A DNA stretch of 64,000 bases from Phycisphaerae bacterium (GCA_017993835.1 JAGOLX010000004.1:144538-208537); one strand, 5' to 3'; positions 37,069 through 46,424 are shown, counted from the first letter of the stretch. Notes: generated from the letters alone by a model not told the origin. Made by a program: numbers and translations.

Positions 37069-37452
37069 AGTTGAGCCGAACGCCTGCGGGGTCTTCTGAC
37101 CTGTCCCCGGCCGTGCCGCCAGGGGCGCACGTTCGAGGATCAACCCCTGCCGGCTTCTTCCCCGCCGCAAGACGAGCCATTCCAGGCTGTCTCTGCAATA
37201 TTCCACTCACACACTGCGTCTAATCAATCAGGAATCGACAGATGCCAGGTTACGAACACAGACTGCAGAACAGAACCGCCCGACGAGGAAAGGTGTGATG
37301 ACCAGGGGTGCCCTTCGGGGCGTGAATCCGCCCGCAAAGTAGAAATGGGTGGTTGTATTATGGGGCTTTCATAAATCCAGTTTTGCCGGACAGTTACATA
37401 ACGAACGCCTGCCGTCGGGTGCAGATTTCCCGCGTGTGAGGCAGGTTGGCAG
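37069..37452. other. Intergenic region before folC
   Basis: No gene, known repeat or hairpin recognised, apart from the promoter-like pair reported at 37453-37481. Confidence 0.4.
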
Positions 37453-37481
37453 TTGACTGCGAGAACACGATTTGCTAACAT
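37453..37481 (+). promoter_or_regulatory. Candidate promoter touching the folC start codon
   Basis: TTGACT and TAACAT are 17 bases apart. The expected transcription start falls within a few bases of the ATG at 37491 and no Shine-Dalgarno is present, so the mRNA could be leaderless. Confidence 0.5.
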
Positions 37482-37490
37482 GGCGGGTTC

Positions 37491-38924
37491 ATGGCCAAGA
37501 CAATAAGGACAACGGGTAAGAAAAAGGCGAAAAAGGACTCTTCCAAGGTCGCCCCGGTTAGAGCCAAGAGGGCTTTCGGCAATTATCAGGAAGCGTTGGC
37601 TTATCTACTTGAGAGAACCGACTACGAGAAGGAAGAGCACGTACGCTATAACGTGACCACGTTCAGCCTGGAACGGATGGAGAGATTCTTGTCTCTCCTG
37701 GGCGATCCTCACACCAGGATCAGCACGGTCCACATCGCAGGAACCAAGGGCAAGGGCTCGACGGCCACCATGCTCGCGCGGATGCTCGAAGCCAACGGCT
37801 ATACGGTCGGCCTGTACACCTCGCCTCACCTGGTGAATCTGCACGAGCGCATCACGGTCAACTCCGAGATGATCACCGAGGCACAGATGCTCGCCTTGAT
37901 GAACCGTCTGTACGCGCCGATCGAGAAGCTGTCCAAGGACAACCCGCCCACGTTCTTCGAGATCATGACCGCGCTGGCCTTCTGCCACTTCGCGGACCGC
38001 CAGATCGATATCGGTGTGATCGAGACCGGTCTGGGTGGCCGGCTGGACAGCACCAACGTCATTCTGCCCAAGGTGGTGGGCATCACGAGCCTGAGCATCG
38101 ACCACAAGCAGCAGTTGGGCGATACGCTGGACCGCATCGCCATGGAGAAGGCCGGCGTGTTCAAGAAAGGCGTCCCCGCCGTCACCGTGCAGCAGGAGCC
38201 CATCGCGATGAACGTGCTCAAGACCCAGGCCCTGGCGATGAAGACGCCCCTGAGCGTCACCGGCACCGACATCGACTTCTCCTACCGCTTCGAGACGTCG
38301 CGCGAGCACGGCCCGCACACGCGGATCTGCCTCTCGACCCCGACGAGCAAGTTCGAGCACCTGCGAGTGCCCCTCTACGGGCGTCACCAGGCCATCAACT
38401 GCGGCCTGGCCCTGGCGATGCTGGACAAGCTCAAATCGGCCGGTTACGAGATTGATGTCGAGAAGGCTGCGGTCGGACTGAGCCACGTCCGCCTGGCCGG
38501 ACGCATGGAGATGATCTGCGAGGACCCGCGAATCATGATCGACGGCGCACACAACGCTGCCAGTATCCGCGCGCTGATCCACGCCATTGGGCAGAACATC
38601 CCCTACGACTCCATGGTCATGATCTTCGGCTGCAACTGCGACAAAGACGTCCCCGGCATGCTCAACGAGCTCCAGTACGGAGCCGACAAGGTGATCTTCA
38701 CGCGCAGCAGCTCGAACAAAGCGGTGTCACCCCAGGAACTGGCCGACGCCTATACGGAGATCTGCGGCAAGATGTGCCAGACCGCCAACACGCTCGGCGA
38801 GGCTCTGCTGCTCGCCCGCAGCGCGGTCGGCAAAGAGGACTTGATCTGCATCACCGGCAGCTTCTACCTCATCGGCCAGGCCAAGGTCCGCTTCCAGCCC
38901 CAACTGGCGCCGGTCGCCTCCTGA
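37491..38924 (+). CDS. folC: Folylpolyglutamate synthase / dihydrofolate synthase
   Basis: The 477-aa protein has the Mur-ligase-like FolC core: LERMERFLSLLGDPH, the P-loop HIAGTKGKGSTATMLARMLE, YTSPHLVNLHERI, GVIETGLGGRLDSTNV, and MIDGAHNAASIRAL near residue 350. It adds glutamate to folates and perhaps to dihydropteroate. The first 30 residues are a Lys/Arg-rich extension (TTGKKKAKKDSSK) ahead of the usual start of the domain. It is followed immediately by a terminal-inverted-repeat element. Confidence 0.96.
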   Translation: MAKTIRTTGKKKAKKDSSKVAPVRAKRAFGNYQEALAYLLERTDYEKEEHVRYNVTTFSLERMERFLSLLGDPHTRISTVHIAGTKGKGSTATMLARMLEANGYTVGLYTSPHLVNLHERITVNSEMITEAQMLALMNRLYAPIEKLSKDNPPTFFEIMTALAFCHFADRQIDIGVIETGLGGRLDSTNVILPKVVGITSLSIDHKQQLGDTLDRIAMEKAGVFKKGVPAVTVQQEPIAMNVLKTQALAMKTPLSVTGTDIDFSYRFETSREHGPHTRICLSTPTSKFEHLRVPLYGRHQAINCGLALAMLDKLKSAGYEIDVEKAAVGLSHVRLAGRMEMICEDPRIMIDGAHNAASIRALIHAIGQNIPYDSMVMIFGCNCDKDVPGMLNELQYGADKVIFTRSSSNKAVSPQELADAYTEICGKMCQTANTLGEALLLARSAVGKEDLICITGSFYLIGQAKVRFQPQLAPVAS

Positions 38925-39110
38925 TCCTAATGAGTTTTGACGGACCAGTTCGGTAGCGTGTACGACTGCTTTGGCAGATTTCGTGCGCCTGGGTCGGAGT
39001 TCCTTCAGCCGACAGTAATGCGGCCCAGCCGCCCCCGGCTGGGATCACCCCCGAGGGCGGGGGTGCCACATGGTTCGATTGCCGATCTTGCTCGTCAAAA
39101 CTCATAAGGA
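38925..39110. repeat. 186-bp element with 17-bp terminal inverted repeats
   Basis: TCCTAATGAGTTTTGAC at the left end and GTCAAAACTCATAAGGA at the right end match at 16 of 17 positions as inverted repeats. The element begins at the base following the folC stop codon. The interior is GC-rich with the palindromic stretches GGCCCAGCCGCCCCCGGCTGG and CCCCCGAGGGCGGGGG. No coding capacity; MITE-like in form. Confidence 0.7.
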
Positions 39111-39191
39111 CTAGCATTCGCCTCTCTGCTCTGTCGGCCAAAATACGGAGTATCGCAAATTGGTCTTGACTATTTTACGACACCACCGAAA

Positions 39192-40409
39192 ATGGTCGGC
39201 ATGGGTATCCGAGCAAGAGTATACGACAAGGTCTTGGCAGATCACCTCGGCTCGCAGCGGCAGATGGCGATGGTGAGCGGCCCTCGACAGGTGGGAAAGA
39301 CCACGACCTGTCGCCAGTTGGCCGACCTGTATCTGAACTGGGACAACGCGGACGATCGCGCCCTGGTCCTGAGGGGACCTGGCGCGGTGGCCGAGAGACT
39401 GGGACTCCTGAGACTCAGGGCGTCGCCGCCAACGGTTCTGTTCGACGAACTGCACAAGTTCAAAAAGTGGAAGCAGTTCCTCAAGGGGTTCTTCGACACG
39501 TACGCCGAGCAGGCCCATATCCTGATCACAGGCAGTTCGCGTATGGACATCTACCGGCGAGGCGGCGACAGCCTGATGGGACGATATCTCCTGTACCACA
39601 TGCATCCCTTCACGGTAGGCGAGGCTGTGTGGCAGAATCTACCCAATCCCGATCGCATCGTCCGTGATCCGCGGCCCATCCCGGAGGACGATTTTTCAGC
39701 CCTATGGACCCACGGCGGGTACCCTGAGCCGTTTGTCAAGCGGGACATTCGGTTCACTCGCAGATGGCGTGCCCTGCGGATGCAGCAATTGCTTCGCGAG
39801 GAGGTTCGGGACACGACTCAGATCCAGCAACTGGGCCAATTGGAGACCGTCGCCGCCCTTCTGTCGGACAGGTCGGGCCAACAACTGGTCTACAGCAACC
39901 TTGCAGCCGAGGTCCAGACTTCGGTCGATACGATGCGACGGTGGATCGCCGTCCTCTGCCATCTTCAAATGGGTTTCCTCGTCAGGCCCTGGTTCAAGAA
40001 CGTCTCGCGGTCCCTTCGTAAGGAGCCCAAGTGGTTCCTGCGGGATTGGTCAGGCGTCAATGATCTGGGATCGCGAGCCGAGACCCTGGTCGCCTGTCAT
40101 CTGCTCAAGGCCGTGGAGGGCTGGACCGACCTGGGCCTCGGTCAGTTCGACCTTGGGTACCTGCGTGACAAGGACCAACACGAGGTGGATTTCGTGGTCG
40201 TCCGGGACGGCAAGCCATGGTTCCTGGCGGAGGTCAAGTCCAACGACGAGCGGATCAGCCCTGCCTTGAAGTACTATCAGGATCGACTGGACGTGCCTTT
40301 CGCATTTCAAGTCTTGATGGAGGCCGATTTTGTCGAGGCCGACTGCTTCGCCGCGGGACGCCAACCCATAGCAGTGCCCGCGAAGACCCTCCTCTCCCAA
40401 CTGCTGTGA
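39192..40409 (+). CDS. AAA-family ATPase with DUF4143
   Basis: The 405-aa protein begins with a P-loop ATPase domain (AAA_14): MAMVSGPRQVGKTTTCRQLA is the Walker A region, TVLFDELHKFKKWKQFLKG the Walker B, and HILITGSSRMDIYRRGGDSL the sensor 1 region. The C-terminal half is DUF4143, ending in HEVDFVVVRDGKPWFLAEVK, a PD-(D/E)XK-like fold of uncertain activity. Met 39201 is an alternative start. Such proteins are common in accessory DNA; the cellular role is not established. Confidence 0.93.
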   Translation: MVGMGIRARVYDKVLADHLGSQRQMAMVSGPRQVGKTTTCRQLADLYLNWDNADDRALVLRGPGAVAERLGLLRLRASPPTVLFDELHKFKKWKQFLKGFFDTYAEQAHILITGSSRMDIYRRGGDSLMGRYLLYHMHPFTVGEAVWQNLPNPDRIVRDPRPIPEDDFSALWTHGGYPEPFVKRDIRFTRRWRALRMQQLLREEVRDTTQIQQLGQLETVAALLSDRSGQQLVYSNLAAEVQTSVDTMRRWIAVLCHLQMGFLVRPWFKNVSRSLRKEPKWFLRDWSGVNDLGSRAETLVACHLLKAVEGWTDLGLGQFDLGYLRDKDQHEVDFVVVRDGKPWFLAEVKSNDERISPALKYYQDRLDVPFAFQVLMEADFVEADCFAAGRQPIAVPAKTLLSQLL

Positions 40410-40418
40410 CAAGAGAAG

Positions 40419-40931
40419 TCAATTCGATACCTGCGGGTAGGCGCCGCGAATACTGCCGGTGTGAAAGACCAGATCGCCTGCCGCGAGGTTCTGTCGGAGT
40501 TGTGCCGGGTTTCCCCGGTAGAGATCCCCCTCGCGTTGAAGGACACACGCGCCCACTCGTCCTGCGGGCAAAACCGCGACGATCTCACGGCCTTCTTGAA
40601 GCATGGAGCGCCACTTCCGCAGCAGACCCGCCAGATCGGGAGGCGAACCCTCAAAAGAGAGTCCCTCCAGTTCGGCAGCCGTGTACCGCCCGGAACGGCC
40701 GGCCTCTTCCAGGATCGTCAAAGGGCTGAAGCCCGGGTCTTTGCCGCAGGCCGCCCACGCCAGATATCCCAAGGGCTGAATTCGCTCGTGACAGGTGATG
40801 AGGTCGATCCAATCGCGGATTTCCACCCGTCCCGCCAGTGCCAGGACCTTGTTGGTCGCCAGGTCAAATGGGTGCAGCGTCAGCCCCAGTTCCTCATGCT
40901 GAACCAAATCCCTGTTCAAGCCGATTCGACG
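40419..40931 (-). pseudogene. 5'-truncated nucleotidyltransferase (AbiEii-like) fragment
   Basis: The frame reads LTLHPFDLATNKVLALAGR, VEIRDWIDLITCHERIQPLG and YLAWAACGKDPGFSPLTILE, which is the C-terminal half of a nucleotidyltransferase family often annotated near AbiEii. The N-terminal GSx10DxD catalytic core is absent, there is no ATG (the first possible start is a TTG at 40919), and an in-frame TAG at 40934-40932 separates it from the upstream ORF. It is therefore a decayed gene, with the intact partner gene still present upstream. Confidence 0.65.
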
Positions 40932-41162
40932 CTATGAGGCGGCAGACGGCCCGCTGGAATCCCGTGACAGCCATTGGTACAACTCCCCTGCCTGGCGAAA
41001 TGCCTCCCGGTCGCCGTAGCGTCGGATGTAGTCCAGCGCACGCAGCACATCCGGCAGATCGGTCGGGTAGTAGTCGGCGCGAAGGAACCAAAGACACCGA
41101 TTCCGGTATCTGTCAACCAACTGGTTGACCTGCCGACGAAGGTTCTCATCGATTGTGCTCAT
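40932..41162 (-). CDS. Small partner protein of the nucleotidyltransferase remnant
   Basis: The 76-aa protein reads VDRYRNRCLWFLRADYYP and ALDYIRRYGDREAFRQAGEL, a short helical protein typically encoded just upstream of the nucleotidyltransferase type above. It starts MSTIDENLRRQVNQLVDRYR. With its partner truncated, any two-component function is probably lost. The 41163-41370 spacer up to rhaB shows no gene. Confidence 0.65.
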   Translation of the reverse strand: MSTIDENLRRQVNQLVDRYRNRCLWFLRADYYPTDLPDVLRALDYIRRYGDREAFRQAGELYQWLSRDSSGPSAAS

Positions 41163-41370
41163 GGTCTAACTACGATACCATGCCTCCGGCGAATCAACAA
41201 GCCCGTCCTCGGCGCGTCGGCCCGGCTTTTATGGTTGACGAGCCTTTCCGCGAGCCGTTTAATCTCTATCTTGCGTGCGGTTTGCGCGTGTCGGCAGGCA
41301 GGAGAAAGACCGTTGCAGGAACGGGTCCCAAACGCGATGCGTCGCGTCTGGAGGCCCGAAGGAGCAGGCG

Positions 41371-42846
41371 ATGCCACAGAACGCCAACTACTACATCGCG
41401 GTGGACCTCGGGGCCGAGAGCGGCAGAGTCATGCTGGGCCGGGTCGGTGAGGGGCGGCTGGAACTCGAACCGGTGCATCGCTTCGCCAATGGTCCCATCG
41501 AGCAGGACGGATCGCTGCGATGGGATTTCGACCGGCTCCTGTCGGACATCAAGACCGGGATCGGCCTGGCGGCCAAGAAGGCCGGCGGCAAGGTCCAGGG
41601 CATCGGCGTCGATACCTGGGGCGTCGATTTCGGCCTGCTGGGCGAGGACGGAAAGCTCCTGGAGAAGCCCTACCACTACCGCGACAGCCGGACCAACGGC
41701 ATGATGGACAAGGCCTTCGCGAAGATGCCCAAACGACAGGTCTATGAGAACACCGGCATCCAGTTCATGCAGCTCAACTCCCTCTACCAGCTCCTGGCCA
41801 TGCGCCTGGCGAACTCGCCACCGCTCGCAAAGACCGAGCGGCTGCTGTTCATGGCCGACCTGTTCTCCTACTTCCTGTGCGGCAAGGCCATCGGCGAATA
41901 CACGATGGCCAGCACCTCGCAGATGATGGACATGAAGACGGGCCAGTGGTCCAAGGCCATTTTCAAAGAGCTTTCGCTGCCGCTGGAGATCATGCCCCCG
42001 ATTACGAAGCCCGGGACCGTCGTGGGCACGCTGACCGCGGAGGTAGCCAGGGAAATCGGCTGTGCCCAGATTCCGCTGATCGCCATCGGCTCGCACGACA
42101 CCGCGTCCGCAGTGCTCGGCGTCCCCGGCTGCGGCGACCGCTGGGCCTACCTGTCCTCGGGGACCTGGAGCCTGATGGGCGTCGAGCTGCCCAAGGCCAT
42201 CGTCAACGACACAACGTTCGCCTACGAGTTCACCAACGAGGGCGGCGTCGAGAACACGATCCGACTGCTCAAGAACATCATGGGACTGTGGCTCGTCCAG
42301 GAGTGCAAGCGCCAGTGGCAGCGTGACGGCCAGGACCTCTCCTACGGCGAGCTGACCCGGATGGCGGCCAAGGCCAAGCCCTTCTTCGGATACGTCAACT
42401 GCGACAACAGCGACTTCCTCGCGCCGGGCGACATGCCTTCGCGGATCAACAAGTGCCTGGCCGAAACCGGCCAGCAGCCCACGCAGGACAAGGGCCTGAT
42501 GGTCCGCCTGGTCCTGGAGAGCCTGGCCCTGAAGTACCGCTCCGTGCTCGGCGCCATCGAGGACATCACGGGCAAGAGCATCGACGTGCTCCACATCGTG
42601 GGCGGCGGAATTCAAAACGAGCTGCTGTGCCAGTTCACCGCCGACGCGACCGGACGCAGGGTCGTCACCGGTCCCATCGAGGCCACCGCCAGCGGCAACG
42701 TCCTGATGCAGGCCAAGGCGGTCGGCCAGCTCAAGAGCATCGACGAGGCCCGCCAGGTCGTTCGCAATTCCTTCGAGATGAAAGAGTACAAGCCACAGAA
42801 CCGGGACCTCTGGGACCGCCAGTACAAGACGTTTGTCCGCTCGTAG
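41371..42846 (+). CDS. rhaB: Rhamnulokinase (FGGY family)
   Basis: The 491-aa kinase starts MPQNANYYIAVDLGAESGRV, with AAGGAG eight bases upstream. FGGY features include GIGVDTWGVDFGLLG, YHYRDSRTNGMMD, SHDTASAVLGVPG, LSSGTWSLMGVE and the adenosine motif LHIVGGGIQNELLCQFTADA. YRDSRT and the SGTWSL block match rhamnulokinase rather than xylulokinase. It phosphorylates L-rhamnulose at C1. It is the first gene of the rhamnose cluster, with rhaA 5 kb downstream on the same strand. Confidence 0.95.
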   Translation: MPQNANYYIAVDLGAESGRVMLGRVGEGRLELEPVHRFANGPIEQDGSLRWDFDRLLSDIKTGIGLAAKKAGGKVQGIGVDTWGVDFGLLGEDGKLLEKPYHYRDSRTNGMMDKAFAKMPKRQVYENTGIQFMQLNSLYQLLAMRLANSPPLAKTERLLFMADLFSYFLCGKAIGEYTMASTSQMMDMKTGQWSKAIFKELSLPLEIMPPITKPGTVVGTLTAEVAREIGCAQIPLIAIGSHDTASAVLGVPGCGDRWAYLSSGTWSLMGVELPKAIVNDTTFAYEFTNEGGVENTIRLLKNIMGLWLVQECKRQWQRDGQDLSYGELTRMAAKAKPFFGYVNCDNSDFLAPGDMPSRINKCLAETGQQPTQDKGLMVRLVLESLALKYRSVLGAIEDITGKSIDVLHIVGGGIQNELLCQFTADATGRRVVTGPIEATASGNVLMQAKAVGQLKSIDEARQVVRNSFEMKEYKPQNRDLWDRQYKTFVRS

Positions 42847-42941
42847 TGACACCGTGAGGCGTTTCGTAGCACGGGCATCCTGCCCGTGGCAGGACAGGGG
42901 CAGGATGCCCCTGAGACTCACGGGCAAGATGCCCGTGCTAC
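42842..42941. repeat. Composite palindromic repeat after rhaB
   Basis: 42866-42941 is an inverted repeat from GTAGCACGGGCATCCTGCCC to GGGCAAGATGCCCGTGCTAC. It is preceded at 42842-42863 by CGTAGTGACACCGTGAGGCG, which matches one arm of the 71-89-bp element family. The first bases overlap the rhaB stop codon. Confidence 0.7.
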
Positions 42942-43002
42942 TACGCTGACGGTTGCCCATGACGGATATGTAGTCCCATAGACCGGCGGAGGGAAGGAGA
43001 TA

Positions 43003-44334
43003 GTGACTTTGATCGAAACACTGGAACAACAGTTGGACAGCTTCGACGCCGCCGAGCGAAAAGCGGCTCTCGCGTCGCTTCTGGAGAAGGTGCGGGCCGG
43101 CGAGGTCTCTCTACCCGAGCCGGGACGATTCACGAACCTGCATTGCCACACGTTCTTCTCGTACAACGCCTACGGCTACTCGCCGACGAAGTTCGCCTGG
43201 CTGGCCCGCAAGGCGGGTCTGGCGGTGGTGGGGACCGTCGATTTCGACGTGCTCGACGCGCTCGACGAATTTCGCGAGGCCTGCCGGCTGCTGGGTCTCA
43301 AGGGTTGCTCGGGACTCGAGACGCGGGTCTACGTGCCGGAATTCGCTACGAGGGTGATCAACTCGCCGGGCGAGCCGGGCATCTCGTACCACATGGGCGT
43401 CGGATTCCCCACCTCGAAGGTCCCTGCGTCGCAGCGCAAGTTCCTCAAGAGCCTCAAAGAGACCGCCCAGCAGCGGAACCGCGACTTGATGCAGCGGGTC
43501 AACAAGCACCTCAGTCCCGTCGGGCTGGACTACGAGGCGGACGTGCTGACTCTGACGCCCGCGGGCAATGCGACGGAGCGACACATGTGCGTCGCGTACG
43601 CCCGGAAGGCAAAGGCGACTTTCGGCGAAGGCGACAAGCTCGCCGAGTTCTGGTCGCAGAAGCTCGGGACCGACGCCAGGAAGCTCGGCCTGCCCGAAGG
43701 ACGGGATCTCATCAACACGATCCGCTCCAAAACGATGAAGCGTGGCGGGGTCGGCTACGTCCAGCCGGACTCCGGCTCGTTCCCCCAGATGGCCGACACG
43801 AACCGCTTCATCCTGGCCTCCGGCGGGATGCCCGTGCACACCTGGCTCGACGGCACCAGCGACGGCGAACACGCGATGGACGAACTGCTCGACGTCGCGA
43901 TGAGCACAGGCGCCGTGGCGCTCAACGTGATTCCCGATCGCAACTATACGCCGGGCTCACAGGATCAGAAGGTCAAGAACCTCTACGAGGTCGTCGAGCT
44001 CGCCAAACGGCGACACCTCGTTCTCGTCGCGGGCACGGAGATGAACAGTCCCGGCCAGAAATTCGTCGATGATTTCAACACGGCGGAGTTGGCCCCCCTG
44101 CTGCCGGCGTTCCTGACCGGTTCGCACATTGTCTACGCCCACTCCGTGCTCCAGCAGCGGTGCAAGCTGGGTTACACCAGCGCCTGGGCCGACAAGCACT
44201 TCGGGACCGCAGAGCGCAAGAACGCGTTTTTCGAGGAAATCGGCGTGACCTTGAAGCCGCAGAACGAGGATCGGCTGCGAAACCTCAAGAGTTGTGCGTC
44301 GCCCGGCGACGTTCTGAGAACAGTACAAGCGTGA
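43003..44334 (+). CDS. PHP-domain phosphoesterase-like protein
   Basis: The 443-aa protein starts at a GTG with AAGGAG upstream. After an N-terminal helical segment, the PHP metal motif NLHCHTFFSYNAYGYSP appears at about residue 44, then VVGTVDFDVLDALDEF, and a late EMNSPGQKF with a His-containing end (YAHSVLQQRCKLG). The PHP fold hydrolyses phosphoesters, for example histidinol phosphate; the substrate here is not evident. Its place between rhaB and the dehydrogenase suggests a role in sugar phosphate metabolism. Confidence 0.88.
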   Translation: MTLIETLEQQLDSFDAAERKAALASLLEKVRAGEVSLPEPGRFTNLHCHTFFSYNAYGYSPTKFAWLARKAGLAVVGTVDFDVLDALDEFREACRLLGLKGCSGLETRVYVPEFATRVINSPGEPGISYHMGVGFPTSKVPASQRKFLKSLKETAQQRNRDLMQRVNKHLSPVGLDYEADVLTLTPAGNATERHMCVAYARKAKATFGEGDKLAEFWSQKLGTDARKLGLPEGRDLINTIRSKTMKRGGVGYVQPDSGSFPQMADTNRFILASGGMPVHTWLDGTSDGEHAMDELLDVAMSTGAVALNVIPDRNYTPGSQDQKVKNLYEVVELAKRRHLVLVAGTEMNSPGQKFVDDFNTAELAPLLPAFLTGSHIVYAHSVLQQRCKLGYTSAWADKHFGTAERKNAFFEEIGVTLKPQNEDRLRNLKSCASPGDVLRTVQA

Positions 44335-44360
44335 GCAAATAGGCAATTCGGATGGCATTT

Positions 44361-44676
44361 GTCATGCTGAACAAAGTGAGGCATCTGGCCGACGAATGGG
44401 TATACGACCACAGTTGTAGCCTCCCGTCGCACGGCGAGGCGCCGCCTGGACCCTGTCATTCCTGCCCAAGCAGGAATCCAGAGACCGTGGTATGCGACGC
44501 GCCCCAGGGAGTGGATTCCCGCTTTCGCGGGAATGACAACCCGAGGTCCCTGTGGACCTCCATGGCCAGTACGCAAGTGCGATCATGCACTTGCCACGGA
44601 CGGGAAGCCTGCGGCACACACACGGCGTGGGTATCGCATTCCCGGCCCGGGTCCTTCGCTTCGCTCAGGATGACAA
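44361..44676. repeat. Nested repeat element before the dehydrogenase gene
   Basis: The outer element begins GTCATGCTGAACAAAGTGAG and ends CCTTCGCTTCGCTCAGGATG ACA, an inverted-terminus intergenic repeat seen again at 46493-46593. It is interrupted by a dRS3-like repeat (about 44455-44590, palindrome ATTCCCGCTTTCGCGGGAAT at 44515-44534), so one mobile repeat has gone into another. No gene lies in 44335-44756. Confidence 0.75.
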
Positions 44677-44756
44677 GACAGAGCAACCCACGAGCGCCCC
44701 TGATCCGTGTCGGGATCGCTGGAGTTGCGCCGCAGTTCGAGAGATGGAAGTAGACC

Positions 44757-46424
44757 ATGGGAAAAACACCTGATCGGCAATACGCCGTGCAACTGGTCGG
44801 GCCGGACCAGCTCATTCTGAACAAGGACAAGGAAGTATTCAAGCCCGGGCCGCACCAGGTCCTCGCCAAGGTCGAGGTCGTCGGCTTGTGCTTCTCGGAT
44901 CTGAAGCTGCTCAAGCAGTTCACCGGCCACGTCCGCAAGGGCCCGGTCGTCTCCGGCGTGGACCCCAACGTCCTCAAGGAGATTCCGAGCTACGTCCCGG
45001 ACGCGGCGCCCACCGTCCCCGGTCACGAGACGGTCGTGCGGATCGTCGCGGTCGGTCCCGGCGTCGAACGCCACAAGCCCGGCGAGCGGTACCTGGTTCA
45101 GACCGACTACCGCTGGGTACACACCGCCTCGTCGAACTCCGCCTTCGGGTACAACTTCGAGGGCGCCCTGCAGGAGTACGTCCTGATGGACGAGCGGGTC
45201 ATCACCGCTCCCGACGGGGAGTCCATGCTCATCCCCGCCGGCGAGGAACGCGCCGGCTCGGCCATCGCGCTGTGCGAGCCCTGGGCCTGCGTCGAGGACG
45301 CCTATGTCACGAAGGAACGCACGACGCTCAAGACGGGCGGGCGGATGCTGATCGTCGCCGACATCGGAATCCCCGACGGCCGGATGAACAACCTCTATCG
45401 CAAGTACGGGACACCCGCCAAGGTGACATGGGTCTCGAAGTCGATCCCGCCGACCGACCTGGGCTCGACCGTCGTCCACGTCAAGAGCATCTTCGATCTC
45501 GAAGACGCGGCGTATGACGACGTGATCTACTTCGGCGCCAACGCGCGGACCGTGGAGCAGTTGTTCCCGAAGGTGGCCGCCAACGGACTGTTCAATATCG
45601 TCCTGGAGGGCGAGCGGTTCGGCAAACCGGTCGTCACGATGGTCGGCCGCGTCCACTACGGCGGCATTCGCATCATCGGCACCACCGGCACCGATCCCGC
45701 GGAGTCGATGAAGTACATCCCCAAGACCGGCGAGATCCGTCACGACGAGATCGTCAACGTCGTCGGCGCCGGCGGGCCCATGGGCATGATGCACGTCATC
45801 CGCAACATCTGCCAGGGCGTCCCGGGAGTCACCGTCTACGCCGGGGACGTGGACGACAACCGCCTGGCGGCACTGACGCAGATCGCCGGCCCCCTGGCGG
45901 AGAAGAACGCCGTCGACTACAAGCCGTACAACGCCAACAACGAGCAGATGGAACTAGACTACACCTACACGGTGCTGATGGCTCCGGTGCCCGAACTGGT
46001 GGCCGCGGCGGTGCACTGCGCCGCCCCTCGCGGCATCATCAACATCTTCGCGGGCATCCCGGCCACCGTCACCGGCCAGATCGACCTCGACGCCTACATC
46101 GAGAAGCGCCTGTACTTCATCGGCACCAGCGGCTCGACCCTCGACGACATGAAACGCATGCTGGAGAAGGTCGAATCCGACCGGCTCGACACGAATGTGA
46201 GCGTTGCGGCCATCTGCGGTTTCGAGGGCGCGGTCGAGGGCATCCGCGCGGTCGAGAACCGCCTGATCGCGGGCAAGATCATGGTGTACCCGGCGTGCCG
46301 GAGCCTGGGTCTGACCCGGCTCGAAGAGCTTCCACAGAAGATGCCGGACGTCGCGGCCTGCCTGAAAAACGGCCTCTGGACCCGCGAGGCCGAGAAAACG
46401 TTGCTGGATAAATACGCGGATTGA
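44757..46424 (+). CDS. MDR-type (zinc) dehydrogenase with two nucleotide-binding-like domains
   Basis: The 555-aa protein is about 200 residues longer than usual alcohol dehydrogenases. The N-terminal GroES-like part has VEVVGLCFSDLKLL (zinc-Cys position), TVPGHETVVRIVAVGPGVE and ALCEPWACVEDAY. A first Rossmann-like segment (LKTGGRMLIVADIGI, about 200-325) lacks a clear GxGxxG. A second, from about residue 340, has NVVGAGGPMGMMHVIRNICQ. The end contains FIGTSGSTLDDMKRMLEK. It may oxidise or reduce a sugar alcohol or aldehyde of the rhamnose route; the substrate is unknown. Confidence 0.85.
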   Translation: MGKTPDRQYAVQLVGPDQLILNKDKEVFKPGPHQVLAKVEVVGLCFSDLKLLKQFTGHVRKGPVVSGVDPNVLKEIPSYVPDAAPTVPGHETVVRIVAVGPGVERHKPGERYLVQTDYRWVHTASSNSAFGYNFEGALQEYVLMDERVITAPDGESMLIPAGEERAGSAIALCEPWACVEDAYVTKERTTLKTGGRMLIVADIGIPDGRMNNLYRKYGTPAKVTWVSKSIPPTDLGSTVVHVKSIFDLEDAAYDDVIYFGANARTVEQLFPKVAANGLFNIVLEGERFGKPVVTMVGRVHYGGIRIIGTTGTDPAESMKYIPKTGEIRHDEIVNVVGAGGPMGMMHVIRNICQGVPGVTVYAGDVDDNRLAALTQIAGPLAEKNAVDYKPYNANNEQMELDYTYTVLMAPVPELVAAAVHCAAPRGIINIFAGIPATVTGQIDLDAYIEKRLYFIGTSGSTLDDMKRMLEKVESDRLDTNVSVAAICGFEGAVEGIRAVENRLIAGKIMVYPACRSLGLTRLEELPQKMPDVAACLKNGLWTREAEKTLLDKYAD

